Positions 9,978 to 17,224 of a stretch of DNA of 23,382 nucleotides are shown here, in pieces. This stretch comes from JBQCHF01 sp051953655 (lineage in GTDB: Bacteria; Actinomycetota; Actinomycetes; Motilibacterales; Motilibacteraceae), in assembly GCA_051953655.1 (NCBI GenBank), contig JBQCIO010000312.1:1-23382 (forward strand). Direction: 5' to 3'. The position numbers and the translations under genes are program-made. How positions within the stretch are numbered: the stretch's first letter is position 1; the number at the start of each line of letters is the position of its first letter. A model generated the notes under the pieces. That model saw only the letters and a program-made list of their open reading frames with translations, was not told the DNA's origin and ran no database searches.

Positions 9978-10049
9978 GGGCGGGCTGCCGCCGCACGTCC
10001 CTCCTGGGATGCGGTCGGCGCGCTGTGGCGTCCCTCCGGGCTGGTGCAC

Positions 10050-10715
10050 CTACGGCGCGAGGTCGAGGGCGACGGCGCGGACCGGCGCGCCGTCAGCGCC
10101 GGTGAGGCGCAGCGGCAGGCAGGAGACGAACGGCTCGAAGTCGATCTGCTCGAGGCCGCGCAGGTTCTCGCCGATGACCCCGCCGACGCCGGCCACCAGG
10201 TGGTGCACCGGGAAGCCCGCGCCAGGGTGCTCGTCGTCGGGGGTCTGGTCCGGGCTGGGCGCGTCGAGCAGCAGGGTCCGCACCCCGAGGTCGAGCAGGC
10301 GACCGACGGCGTCGACGTCGAGGAACGGGTGCTGGAAGTACCGCGGCGTCCCCCAGTGCGCGGACCAGCCGGTGTGCACCAGGGCGATGACGCCCGGGCC
10401 CAGGCGGTCGGCCCACGGCTCGAGCGCGGCCCAGGTGATGCGCTCCCGCGGCCGGTGGCCGCGTACGTCCAGCACGACCCCGGGCCCGGCGAACAGGGAC
10501 AGGTCGAGCTCGTCGATCGGCGAGCCGTCGTCGCGGAAGTGGAAGGGGGCGTCCACGTGCGTGCCGGTCTGACTGCCCATCCGCACGTGCCGCAGGTTGA
10601 AGCCGTCGACGGCGACCGTCGCGGCGATGTCCGAGCGGAACTCCGGGTCGCCCGGGTAGACCTGCACCCGCTCGTCCAGCGGCACGGAGAGGTCGACGAC
10701 CTTGCGCACTCGCAC
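10050..10715 (-). CDS. Cyclase family protein (kynurenine formamidase-like metal hydrolase)
   Basis: 221 residues from a GTG preceded by GAGGAG with 6-nt spacing. The N-terminal VVDLSVPLDERVQVYPGDPEF and the metal-binding signature GTHVDAPFH (51-59) place it in the cyclase/formamidase superfamily (PF04199 type), which includes bacterial kynurenine formamidase KynB and polyketide cyclases. The later TGWSAHWGTPRYFQHPFLD segment is also typical. Its substrate is not evident: no tryptophan 2,3-dioxygenase or kynureninase lies nearby, so a KynB name would be unsafe. The gene begins 10 nt after the GNAT gene and precedes a dipeptidase, suggesting breakdown of an amide- or peptide-containing compound. 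Confidence 0.88.
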   Translation of the reverse strand: MRVRKVVDLSVPLDERVQVYPGDPEFRSDIAATVAVDGFNLRHVRMGSQTGTHVDAPFHFRDDGSPIDELDLSLFAGPGVVLDVRGHRPRERITWAALEPWADRLGPGVIALVHTGWSAHWGTPRYFQHPFLDVDAVGRLLDLGVRTLLLDAPSPDQTPDDEHPGAGFPVHHLVAGVGGVIGENLRGLEQIDFEPFVSCLPLRLTGADGAPVRAVALDLAP

Positions 10716-10725
10716 GGCGGTCTCC

Positions 10726-11289
10726 TCAGCCTCGCCCGGAGCTGTCCGTCAGCACCATGACGTGGACGTCCGGGACCTCGTCGGCCGGGGCGCCGCCCAG
10801 CCAGGCGGGCCGGAAACGATGCACGGTCGTCCAACCACCGGCTCGGTACAGCGAGAAGGCGGCCGCGTGCACCGGCAGCACCTCCAGGCACGGCTGCAGG
10901 CCGTTCGCCCGGATGTCCTCGACCACGGTGGCCAGCAGCCGCCTGCCCAGGCCGAGCCCGCGCGCCTCGCGGGCGAGGAACAGCGAGCTGACCCAGGCCA
11001 GCTGGGCCGGTTCGCAGCCGTGGGCCTGTGCGCACTTCTCGATGAGCACCTCGGCCTCGGGGAAGCCGTGCGCCGGGCCCACCCGGCAGACGTGGCCGGC
11101 CGGCTGCCCGTCGACCTCCGCCGTCCAGGCGGCCGCCGCGTCCTCGGCGTGCAGGAACCGCTCGGCCGGGATCGGCAGCGGGTTCCGGAAGGGATAGCGG
11201 GTCTCGGGCTGCTGGGCGAGCAGGGCGGCCGCCAGCGCCGGCAGGTCCTCCGGCTCCCGTGCGCGGATGATCGGCTCGGCGTCGGTCAC
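10726..11289 (-). CDS. GNAT family N-acetyltransferase
   Basis: 187 residues with the GCN5-type fold. The acetyl-CoA site is SSLFLAREARGLGLGRRLLATVV, with the RGLGLG pyrophosphate loop around residues 110-115, and the ending AAFSLYRAGGWTTVHRFRPAWL is the usual motif B region. The acceptor (amine of an antibiotic, peptide, amino acid or protein) cannot be told from sequence. The GTG at 11289 has no ribosome site but has GATAGT, a -10-like hexamer, 5 nt before it, so it may be leaderless. It is first in a minus-strand group with the cyclase (10-nt gap) and the dipeptidase. Confidence 0.85.
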   Translation of the reverse strand: MTDAEPIIRAREPEDLPALAAALLAQQPETRYPFRNPLPIPAERFLHAEDAAAAWTAEVDGQPAGHVCRVGPAHGFPEAEVLIEKCAQAHGCEPAQLAWVSSLFLAREARGLGLGRRLLATVVEDIRANGLQPCLEVLPVHAAAFSLYRAGGWTTVHRFRPAWLGGAPADEVPDVHVMVLTDSSGRG

Positions 11290-11643
11290 GCCCGACTATC
11301 CCACCGGAAGCTGCTGGACCGGGCGTGGGTCTGCCGAGGTGCCCCCTGGCTCGACGCCGCCTTGCTCGGCCCGACCATGGTGGTGCAGGGCGGCGACGCC
11401 GACTCGTTCTTCGGTCACCCGCTGCTGGCCCCCGGCCCCGGGCGCACGTCCGGGCCTGCTGGTCTGTGCAGGCGGATTCTGGGCTCTGCGCGGCACCGAT
11501 CCCGACCCGCCCGGGCTGCCCTCGATCAGATCGGTGCCGCGGGCGTGGGCGGCCACCAGGTTCGACCGGCTGCGGTCGCGGAACGATCTCTGACGGCATG
11601 TAGGAGCGTTGACACGCCGGGCTGCGCCGAGGAGGCTGCCGGG
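11290..11643. other. 354-bp gene-free interval upstream of the AAA ATPase
   Basis: No reading frame here resembles a known protein, and the nearby frame is only the upstream extension of the ATPase frame. The interval must hold the divergent promoters of the GNAT gene and the ATPase. Its notable content is the 13-bp inverted repeat at 11489-11541. A TTGACA at 11609-11614 has no matching -10. A decayed gene cannot be excluded because the composition is still coding-like. Confidence 0.45.
11489..11541. repeat. 13-bp perfect inverted repeat
   Basis: CGCGGCACCGATC (11489-11501) and GATCGGTGCCGCG (11529-11541) are perfect reverse complements around a 27-nt centre that itself contains GCCCGGGC. 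It could be an RNA hairpin early in the ATPase leader, a regulator site, or a dispersed repeat. No T-run follows on either side. Confidence 0.65.
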
Positions 11644-13143
11644 GTGACCTCGGGGGACGGGCAGCAGCAGAGCGGCGCGCGCGAGCAGTGGGACGAGGGT
11701 GAGTTCGCCCGCGCCTTCCGGCGTTTTCTTGAGTGGGTGCACCAGAACCAGGCCGACGACTCGACCGCCGAGCTGGCCTCGCTGATCAGCGAGCACCTCG
11801 GCCCCGACGACGTCGAGCGGTCCGTGGTGACGGCGGAGCTGCCCCCCTTCGAGCACGTCAACCTGCAGGTCGCGCTGAACGCCTGGATGATCGAGCCCGG
11901 CCGCACCGTGCAGGTCCACGGCATCAGCGTGCCCGCCCACCACGGCGGCTGGGGACTGCAGCAGCTGCTCGCGCAGCACGCGCTGCCGCCGCTGCGCCTG
12001 TCGTCGCCGCCGCTGGTCGACCTGCCCAGCGGTCCCGGGCAGACGATCGCCTGCTACCAGCTCGCACTGCTGCTGGTGGAGGACGGGCGCGGCCGCAGCG
12101 CCCTGCTCGTGCGGGCCGGGGACCCGCGGCGCGGCGAGCCGACGCTCGCGCTCGAGGTCGCCGGGCTGCAGACCGAGCAGGCGCAGCAGCTGCTGGCCGA
12201 GCTGGCCCGGCTCCGCCACGAGCTCAACGTCTACCGCGGCCACGTGCTCGACGTCGTCCCCGGGATGGGCGGCATCTCCCTGGAGTTCGCCGAGCTGCCC
12301 GAGACCGGGCGCGAGGACGTCGTCCTGCCCGAGGACGTGCTGGCCCGGATCGAGCGGCACGCGCTGCAGGTGGCCGCCCACCGGGACGCCCTGCTGGCCG
12401 CCGGCCAGCACCTGCGCCGCGGGCTGCTGCTGTTCGGCCCTCCGGGCACCGGCAAGACGCACACCACCCGCTACCTCGTGCGCCGCCTGGCCGGCTCGAC
12501 CGTGCTGCTGCTGCGCGGGCACGCGCTCGCGGCCGTCGGCGAGGCCGCCCGGGTCGCCCGCGACCTGCAGCCCTCCGTCGTCGTGCTCGAGGACGTCGAC
12601 CTGGTGGCGCGCGAGCGCACCCTCGGGCCCGGCGGAGTGCTGTTCGACCTGCTGGACGCGATGGACGGCGCCTCGCCCGACGCCGACCTGCTCTTCCTGC
12701 TCACCACCAACCGGGCCGACCTGCTCGAGCCCGCGCTGGCCTCACGCCCCGGCCGGGTGGACCTCGCGGTCGAGATCGGGCTGCCGGACGAGGAAGCCCG
12801 TCGCAGGCTGCTCGAGCTCTACACCCGCCACCTCACCGTGCAGGCCGACGAGGCGCAGCTGGCCGACGTCGTCGCGCGCAGCGAGGGCGTCACCGCGTCG
12901 TTCGTGAAGGAGCTGGTCCGACGCGCCGTCGTGGATGCGGTCACGGCCGGCGAGAGCGGCCAGGTGCTCAGCGGCCAGCGTCTCGCCGGGGCGCTGGACG
13001 AGCTGCTCGGCAGCGCCCACGACGTGACCCGTGCCCTGCACGGCATGCGAGGTGACGACGCGCACGCCGCCGCCGGCGACGGGCCGGTGCCCGGCCAGGA
13101 GCCGGGCTGGTTCGCCTACTCCTCCCGCGGGCGACTGCACTAG
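11644..13143 (+). CDS. AAA family ATPase with uncharacterised N-terminal domain
   Basis: 499 residues from a GTG with GAGGAGG 7 nt upstream. The C-terminal half is one AAA module: Walker A GPPGTGKT (265-272), Walker B VVVLEDVD (312-319), sensor-1 TTN (354-356) and the arginine-finger region ALASRPGRVDL (364-373), then a helical lid. Walker B reads E-D where most AAA proteins have D-E, as in BCS1-type ATPases. Residues 1-250 have no family I recognise: a helical start, a mixed strand region around 60-170, and a short linker LRHELNVYRGHV. No transmembrane segment is present. Such proteins often remodel or unfold other proteins, but no partner is encoded beside it. Convergent with the DUF4032 gene, 16 bp apart. 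Confidence 0.9.
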   Translation: MTSGDGQQQSGAREQWDEGEFARAFRRFLEWVHQNQADDSTAELASLISEHLGPDDVERSVVTAELPPFEHVNLQVALNAWMIEPGRTVQVHGISVPAHHGGWGLQQLLAQHALPPLRLSSPPLVDLPSGPGQTIACYQLALLLVEDGRGRSALLVRAGDPRRGEPTLALEVAGLQTEQAQQLLAELARLRHELNVYRGHVLDVVPGMGGISLEFAELPETGREDVVLPEDVLARIERHALQVAAHRDALLAAGQHLRRGLLLFGPPGTGKTHTTRYLVRRLAGSTVLLLRGHALAAVGEAARVARDLQPSVVVLEDVDLVARERTLGPGGVLFDLLDAMDGASPDADLLFLLTTNRADLLEPALASRPGRVDLAVEIGLPDEEARRRLLELYTRHLTVQADEAQLADVVARSEGVTASFVKELVRRAVVDAVTAGESGQVLSGQRLAGALDELLGSAHDVTRALHGMRGDDAHAAAGDGPVPGQEPGWFAYSSRGRLH

Positions 13144-13159
13144 CCGAGCTCCAGCTGCC

Positions 13160-14434
13160 CTAGTCCTCGTCGGTCCACACGATCCGCAGCTCGGCGGTGT
13201 CCACCAGGCCGTCCTGGTCCACCCGGGCGCCGAGCACCGACCGCTCGTCGGGCTTGTGGGCCAGCACGTTGGTGACGTAGGAGTCGACCGCCGTCATCAG
13301 CCCGACGTCGCGGCCGGCCTTCTCGGACAGGAACCAGCGGTGCTCGAGCACCTCGTGGAAGATCTCGGCGGGTTCGAGCTTTCCGCGCAGCTCCTTGGGG
13401 ACCGCGCGCACGACCGGCTCGAAGACGCCGGTGAGCCAGGCGTGCGCCACGATCTCCTCGTCCTCGCGCTGCTGCTCCGTGGCGGCGGCGTAGGCGTCGA
13501 GGTCGTTGAGCAGCCGGCGGGCCTGGTTCTCCTCGACGTCCAGCCCGGTCAGCCGCATCAGGCGGCGGGTGTGGTGGCCGGCGTCGACGACCTTGGGCTG
13601 GATCTGCACCCGCCGTCCGTCGATGTCGGTGAAGATGTCGAGCTCGGCGACGTCGAAGCCGAGGTCGTTGAGCCGGCGGATGCGGGCGTCGATGCGGTAG
13701 CGCTCGCCGGACTCGAACACCTCGGACTCGGTCAGCTCGGACCACAGCTCGGTGTAGCGCCGCTCCAGCCGGTCGCCGGTGGCGAACGGGTCGACCTTCT
13801 CGTCGAGCAGCCCGGCCGCCTCGAGGTCGAACATCTCCCCGATGATGTTCGTCCGCGCGATGTCGACGTCGTAGGTCCGCTGCCCGTCCGAGAGCGACTG
13901 GTGCAGCTCGCCGGTCTCGGCGTCGACGAGGTAGGCGGCGAACGCGCCGGCGTCCCGGCGGAAGAGGATGTTGGACAGGGAGCAGTCGCCCCAGAAGAAG
14001 CCGGCCAGGTGCAGCCGCACCAGCAGCGCGGTGAGGGCGTCGACCAGCCGGTCGGCCGTGTCCGGGCGCAGCGTGCGGGAGAAGAGTGCCCGGTAGGGCA
14101 GGGAGAACTGCAGGTGCTCGGTGATCAGGGCGGGGTCGAGCGCGGAGCCGTCGGCCTCCTCGCGCCCGCTCACCACCCCGACGACGTCGACCGCGGGGAC
14201 GTCGAGCCGCTGCAGCTGGCGCAGCAGGCGGTACTCGTTGCTGGCCGGACGCTCGGCGATCTCCTTGATGGCGTAGACCCGGCCGGAGATGCGCGCGAAG
14301 CGGACGACGTGCCGGGAGATGCCGCGCGGCAGGGCGACGAGGTGGTCCTCCGGCCACTCCTCCAGCGGGGTGGACCAGGGCAGGTCGAGCAGCCCCTGGT
14401 CGGTGAGCCGGGCGGCCGTGATCTGCAGCGCCAC
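13160..14434 (-). CDS. DUF4032 protein with kinase-like fold
   Basis: 424 residues from GTG 14434, with GAGGAG 8 nt upstream. The N-terminal half carries the ordered signature of a protein-kinase-like fold of the WaaP/lipopolysaccharide kinase sort: YAIKE with K57 as the strand-3 lysine, E67 in NEYRLL as its helix partner, GDCSLSNILF with D150 and N155 as the catalytic loop, and VDAETGE with D171 as the metal-binding aspartate. The second half (about 180-420) corresponds to the DUF4032 region, with EHRWFLSE near the end. All expected catalytic residues are present, so it may be an active kinase, but substrate and role are unknown. Its leader contains a 12-bp tandem repeat. It is conserved in actinobacteria and lies behind the ABC ATPase gene, separated by a strong hairpin. 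Confidence 0.88.
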   Translation of the reverse strand: MALQITAARLTDQGLLDLPWSTPLEEWPEDHLVALPRGISRHVVRFARISGRVYAIKEIAERPASNEYRLLRQLQRLDVPAVDVVGVVSGREEADGSALDPALITEHLQFSLPYRALFSRTLRPDTADRLVDALTALLVRLHLAGFFWGDCSLSNILFRRDAGAFAAYLVDAETGELHQSLSDGQRTYDVDIARTNIIGEMFDLEAAGLLDEKVDPFATGDRLERRYTELWSELTESEVFESGERYRIDARIRRLNDLGFDVAELDIFTDIDGRRVQIQPKVVDAGHHTRRLMRLTGLDVEENQARRLLNDLDAYAAATEQQREDEEIVAHAWLTGVFEPVVRAVPKELRGKLEPAEIFHEVLEHRWFLSEKAGRDVGLMTAVDSYVTNVLAHKPDERSVLGARVDQDGLVDTAELRIVWTDED

Positions 14435-14452
14435 CGGGCGCGCTCCTCGGGT

Positions 14453-14493
14453 GAGACGGACAGCGAGACGGACAGCGGGACGGACAGCGGGAC
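14453..14493. repeat. 12-bp tandem repeat in the leader of the DUF4032 gene
   Basis: Three full copies of GRGACGGACAGC (14453-14464, 14465-14476, 14477-14488) followed by a partial copy (14489-14493). Copies one and two are identical; copy three differs at one base. It ends 19 bp before the start codon, close to the ribosome site. Repeat number could vary between strains. Confidence 0.8.
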
Positions 14494-14505
14494 TGCCGGA
14501 CGCAC

Positions 14506-14540
14506 GACGCGGGGCCGCGCCGGTGGCGCGACCCCGCGTC
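14506..14540 (-). terminator. Hairpin terminator after the ABC ATPase gene
   Basis: A 16-nt arm at 14506-14521 pairs with 14525-14540 with a single central C-A mismatch and a 3-nt loop. It lies 19 nt past the stop of the MsmK-type gene. There is no T-run, as usual for GC-rich actinobacterial terminators. Confidence 0.7.
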
Positions 14541-14558
14541 GGTGCGGAACGGGCGACG

Positions 14559-15674
14559 TCAGACCGGAAGGCGCTGACCGGTCTTGGTCGAGAACACGTG
14601 CTGCTTGCCTTCGCGGATGCGCAGCCAGACCTTCTCGCCCTTGTGCGGGGCGGTGCGGGGCTCGACCCGGGCGATGATCTGGTCGCTGCCGACCTCGTCG
14701 CCGGCCGGGCTGCCGAACTGGCCGTCGCCGTAGACGAAGGCGTCGGAGCCGAGCTCCTCGACGACGTTGACCACGATCGGGAACGCGCCGGGCGTGCCGT
14801 CGGGGACCACCTCGAGGGACTCGGGGCGGAAGCCGAGGGTGACCTGCTTGCTGCCCTCGGAGCCGACGGCGTCGAGCGTGGCGCGGCTGAGCGGCACGTC
14901 GCTGGAGCCGAGGCGGGCGCCGGCCTCGCTGATCTGGAAGGTGCCCAGGTTCATGGCCGGCGAGCCGATGAACCCGGCGACGAAGACGTTGGCCGGCCGG
15001 TCGTAGAGGTTGAGCGGGGTGTCGACCTGCTGCAGGACGCCGTCCTTGAGCACGCAGACCCGGTCGCCCATCGTCATGGCCTCGGTCTGGTCGTGCGTGA
15101 CGTAGACCGTGGTGATGCCGAGCCGGCGCTGCAGCGAGGCGATCTGGGTGCGGGTGCTGACGCGCAGCTTGGCGTCGAGGTTGGACAGCGGCTCGTCCAT
15201 GAGGAACACCTGCGGCTCGCGCACGATCGCGCGGCCCATGGCCACGCGCTGGCGCTGGCCACCGGACAGGGCCTTCGGCTTGCGCTCGAGGTACTGCTCG
15301 AGGTCGAGCAGCTTGGCCGCCTCGCGGACCCGACGGTCGCGCTCGTCCTTCGCCACGCCGGCGATCTTCAGGGCGAAGCCCATGTTCTCGGCGACGTTCA
15401 TGTGCGGGTAGAGCGCGTAGTTCTGGAACACCATCGCGATGTCCCGCTCCTTGGGCGGGAGGTCGGTGACGTCGCGGTCACCGATGCGGATGGCGCCGGC
15501 GTTGACGTCCTCCAGGCCCGCGAGCATGCGCAGGGAGGTGGACTTGCCGCAGCCGGAGGGGCCGACGAGGACGAGGAACTCGCCGTCGGCGATGTCGAGG
15601 TCGAGGGCGTCGACCGCGGGCTTCTCCGAGCCCGGGTAGAGCCGGGTGGCCTTGTCGTACGTGACCGTAGCCAT
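14559..15674 (-). CDS. Sugar ABC transporter ATP-binding protein (MsmK/UgpC type)
   Basis: 371 residues. It powers carbohydrate importers of the MalK/MsmK/UgpC class at the membrane's inner face. Walker A is GPSGCGKST (38-46), the Q-loop QNYALYPHM, signature LSGGQRQ (136-142), Walker B VFLMDEP (156-162), D-loop SNLD (164-167) and switch histidine H194 in THDQTEAM. A C-terminal TOBE/MalK-like regulatory domain occupies about 240-371. The ATG at 15674 has AAGGGA at 10-nt spacing; the GTG at 15692 would place that site inside the gene. No permease is adjacent, but malF/malG-like genes without their own ATPase lie about 6 kb away, so a shared ATPase is likely. A promoter and palindromes precede it. 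Confidence 0.94.
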   Translation of the reverse strand: MATVTYDKATRLYPGSEKPAVDALDLDIADGEFLVLVGPSGCGKSTSLRMLAGLEDVNAGAIRIGDRDVTDLPPKERDIAMVFQNYALYPHMNVAENMGFALKIAGVAKDERDRRVREAAKLLDLEQYLERKPKALSGGQRQRVAMGRAIVREPQVFLMDEPLSNLDAKLRVSTRTQIASLQRRLGITTVYVTHDQTEAMTMGDRVCVLKDGVLQQVDTPLNLYDRPANVFVAGFIGSPAMNLGTFQISEAGARLGSSDVPLSRATLDAVGSEGSKQVTLGFRPESLEVVPDGTPGAFPIVVNVVEELGSDAFVYGDGQFGSPAGDEVGSDQIIARVEPRTAPHKGEKVWLRIREGKQHVFSTKTGQRLPV

Positions 15675-15738
15675 GAACGTGCGTCCCTTCACCGGCAGGT
15701 ACGTGCCGGACGATCCGTTGTGGAGGGTTGACGGTCTG

Positions 15739-15768
15739 ACACTAGGTCATGGCAGTGAGCCGAGTCAC
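15739..15768 (-). promoter_or_regulatory. Promoter of the MsmK-type gene
   Basis: Read leftward, GTGACT (from 15768) and TAGTGT (ending 15739) form -35 and -10 elements with an 18-bp spacer, giving a start near 15732 and a leader of about 58 nt. The partial palindrome AGTGA-N6-TCACT (15754-15769) overlaps the -35 and spacer and could be a regulator site. Confidence 0.5.
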
Positions 15769-15778
15769 TACCTTGACG

Positions 15779-15790
15779 CGAACCGGTTCG
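15779..15790. promoter_or_regulatory. CGAACCGGTTCG palindrome, possible LacI-type operator
   Basis: A perfect 12-bp palindrome with a central CG lies 11 bp upstream of the msmK -35, between it and the divergent FUSC gene. LacI-family sugar regulators commonly bind such CG-centred palindromes; the assignment is inferred from shape and position. Confidence 0.4.
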
Positions 15791-15917
15791 GACCGGGACG
15801 GGGCCGACGTGGCGTGCGGGAGGGGACCCCCGACCCGCTGCTGCGCCGGTGAGGGGCGCCCTCACGCATTCCGGACGGCCGCCGCATCGACCCCTCCGGG
15901 CCGGGAAGTGGTGGGTC

Positions 15918-17087
15918 GTGCTGCGCCCCGCTGCCGCGCGACGGCGGGCCGGTGCCCTGGCCGGGGCACGGGCCCGGAGCATGCGCGCGGACCCGCACGT
16001 GCAGCAGATCGTCCGCGCCACCGTGGCGGCGACCGCCGCCTGGGTCGTGGCCGACATGCTCTTGCACGCCCGCATCCCGGTCCTGGCGCCGATCGCCACG
16101 CTGATCGTGATGCAGCAGACGGTCTACGCGACCACCCGGCAGGCGCTCAAGGTGCTGGCGGGCGTCGTCGTGGGGGCCGGCATCGGGCTCGCGGCCGGGC
16201 TCTGGCTCGGGCCGCACTGGTGGAGCATCGCCCTCATCGTGCTGCTCGGCCTCGCCCTGCGCGGCTGGGAACGGCTGGAGCCGGTGCTCGGGGCCACCGG
16301 CGGCCTGCAGGTGCCGATCACCGCCGTGCTGGTCCTGTCCCTGGGCGAGGGCTACGGCGGCGTGCGCGCCCTGCTGACCCTCGTCGGGGCCGGCTTCGGG
16401 GTGCTGGTGAGCGTCGTCGCGCCGCCCGTGCGCACCGGCGTCGGGGAGGCCCGGCTCGCGGCGCTGGCCGCCGACCTGTCCGGGCTGCTGCGCGACGTCG
16501 ACGCCGGGCTGCGGGGCGCGTGGGACCTGGACGGGGCGCAGGCGTGGCTGCGCCATGCACGCCGCCTGAGCGTGCGGCTCTCGTCGGTGCGGGAGGAGCT
16601 CGTCACGACGCAGGAGAGCGTGCGGTGGAACCCGCGCCGGGTCCGGGGGCACGCGGGCCGGCGGCTCGGCGACCGGATGGAGCAGCTGGACGCGGCCGGC
16701 GCCGCGCTCGACCACGCCGTCGGCCAGGCCCGCAGCCTCACCCGCAGCCTCGCCGACCTGGCGACGGGGGCCCGGCGTGAGCCGGTGCCGCCACCCCGCC
16801 TCCCCGCGGAGCTGGCCGACCTCGTCGCCGGCGTGGCCGAGGCCCTCGCGGACTACGCGACGGTGCTGCGCACCGGGCGGGCGAACGACGTGGAGGCGCT
16901 GCGCGACCAAGTCGGCGCGACCCGCCGGTGCGGCGAGGCGGCGGCCGCCGCACTGTCCGGGCTCCCACCCTCGGACCCGCGCGCCGCGCGGCTCGTCTCC
17001 ACGCTCGCGCAGGAGCCGCTGCGGCTGCTCGACGAGCTGGACCCCGAGGGCGCGCACGCGGCGGCGACCCGGGTGCGGGGACGCTGA
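15918..17087 (+). CDS. FUSC family membrane protein (aromatic acid exporter-like)
   Basis: 389 residues from GTG 15918, which has a weak GGGAAG 9 nt upstream. GTG 15849 (412 residues) and ATG 15981 (368) are alternatives; the start is uncertain. After a basic N-terminus, four or five hydrophobic segments follow (IVRATVAATAAWVVADMLL, PVLAPIATLIVM, VLAGVVVGAGIGLAAGLWLG, IALIVLLGLALRG, a last pair near ITAVLVLSLGEGYGG and LLTLVGAGFGVLVSVV). The second half is soluble and mostly helical, beginning GVGEARLAALAADLSGLLRD. This half-membrane, half-helical layout is that of FUSC/YhcB-like transporters that export aromatic acids or related compounds. The substrate is unknown. Divergent from msmK and 137 bp before the sugar porter. 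Confidence 0.8.
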   Translation: MLRPAAARRRAGALAGARARSMRADPHVQQIVRATVAATAAWVVADMLLHARIPVLAPIATLIVMQQTVYATTRQALKVLAGVVVGAGIGLAAGLWLGPHWWSIALIVLLGLALRGWERLEPVLGATGGLQVPITAVLVLSLGEGYGGVRALLTLVGAGFGVLVSVVAPPVRTGVGEARLAALAADLSGLLRDVDAGLRGAWDLDGAQAWLRHARRLSVRLSSVREELVTTQESVRWNPRRVRGHAGRRLGDRMEQLDAAGAALDHAVGQARSLTRSLADLATGARREPVPPPRLPAELADLVAGVAEALADYATVLRTGRANDVEALRDQVGATRRCGEAAAAALSGLPPSDPRAARLVSTLAQEPLRLLDELDPEGAHAAATRVRGR

Positions 17088-17111
17088 CGGCCCCGAAGAT
17101 CTCGAAGGTGC

Positions 17112-17154
17112 GCCCTCCGGGGATTGGGTGCAGTGCGCACGGGAAACGGAGGGC
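17112..17154 (+). other. Hairpin in the interval between the FUSC and sugar porter genes
   Basis: GCCCTCCG (17112-17119) pairs perfectly with CGGAGGGC (17147-17154), with a possible inner GTGC/GCAC stem. It lies 25 nt past the FUSC stop and 70 nt before the sugar porter start, so it may terminate the first transcript or lie in the leader of the second. Confidence 0.4.
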
Positions 17155-17224
17155 ATCCGCGGGAGCAAGGGGGCGCCGTCGTGGCGGCCCCGGTGCCCGC
17201 GACTGTGCCGAGGAGGCGGTGGCG

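Noticed and set aside
11609..11614. TTGACA as a -35 for the AAA ATPase
   Set aside because: No TANNNT element lies 16-19 bp downstream; the expected place is occupied by the ribosome site.
10702..11643. Upstream extension of the AAA ATPase frame through the GNAT gene
   Set aside because: It lies over a recognised acetyltransferase on the other strand, and a strong ribosome site marks the start at 11644.
17088..17224. Riboswitch in front of the sugar porter
   Set aside because: A stem is present but no known aptamer core could be recognised, so it is listed only as a hairpin.
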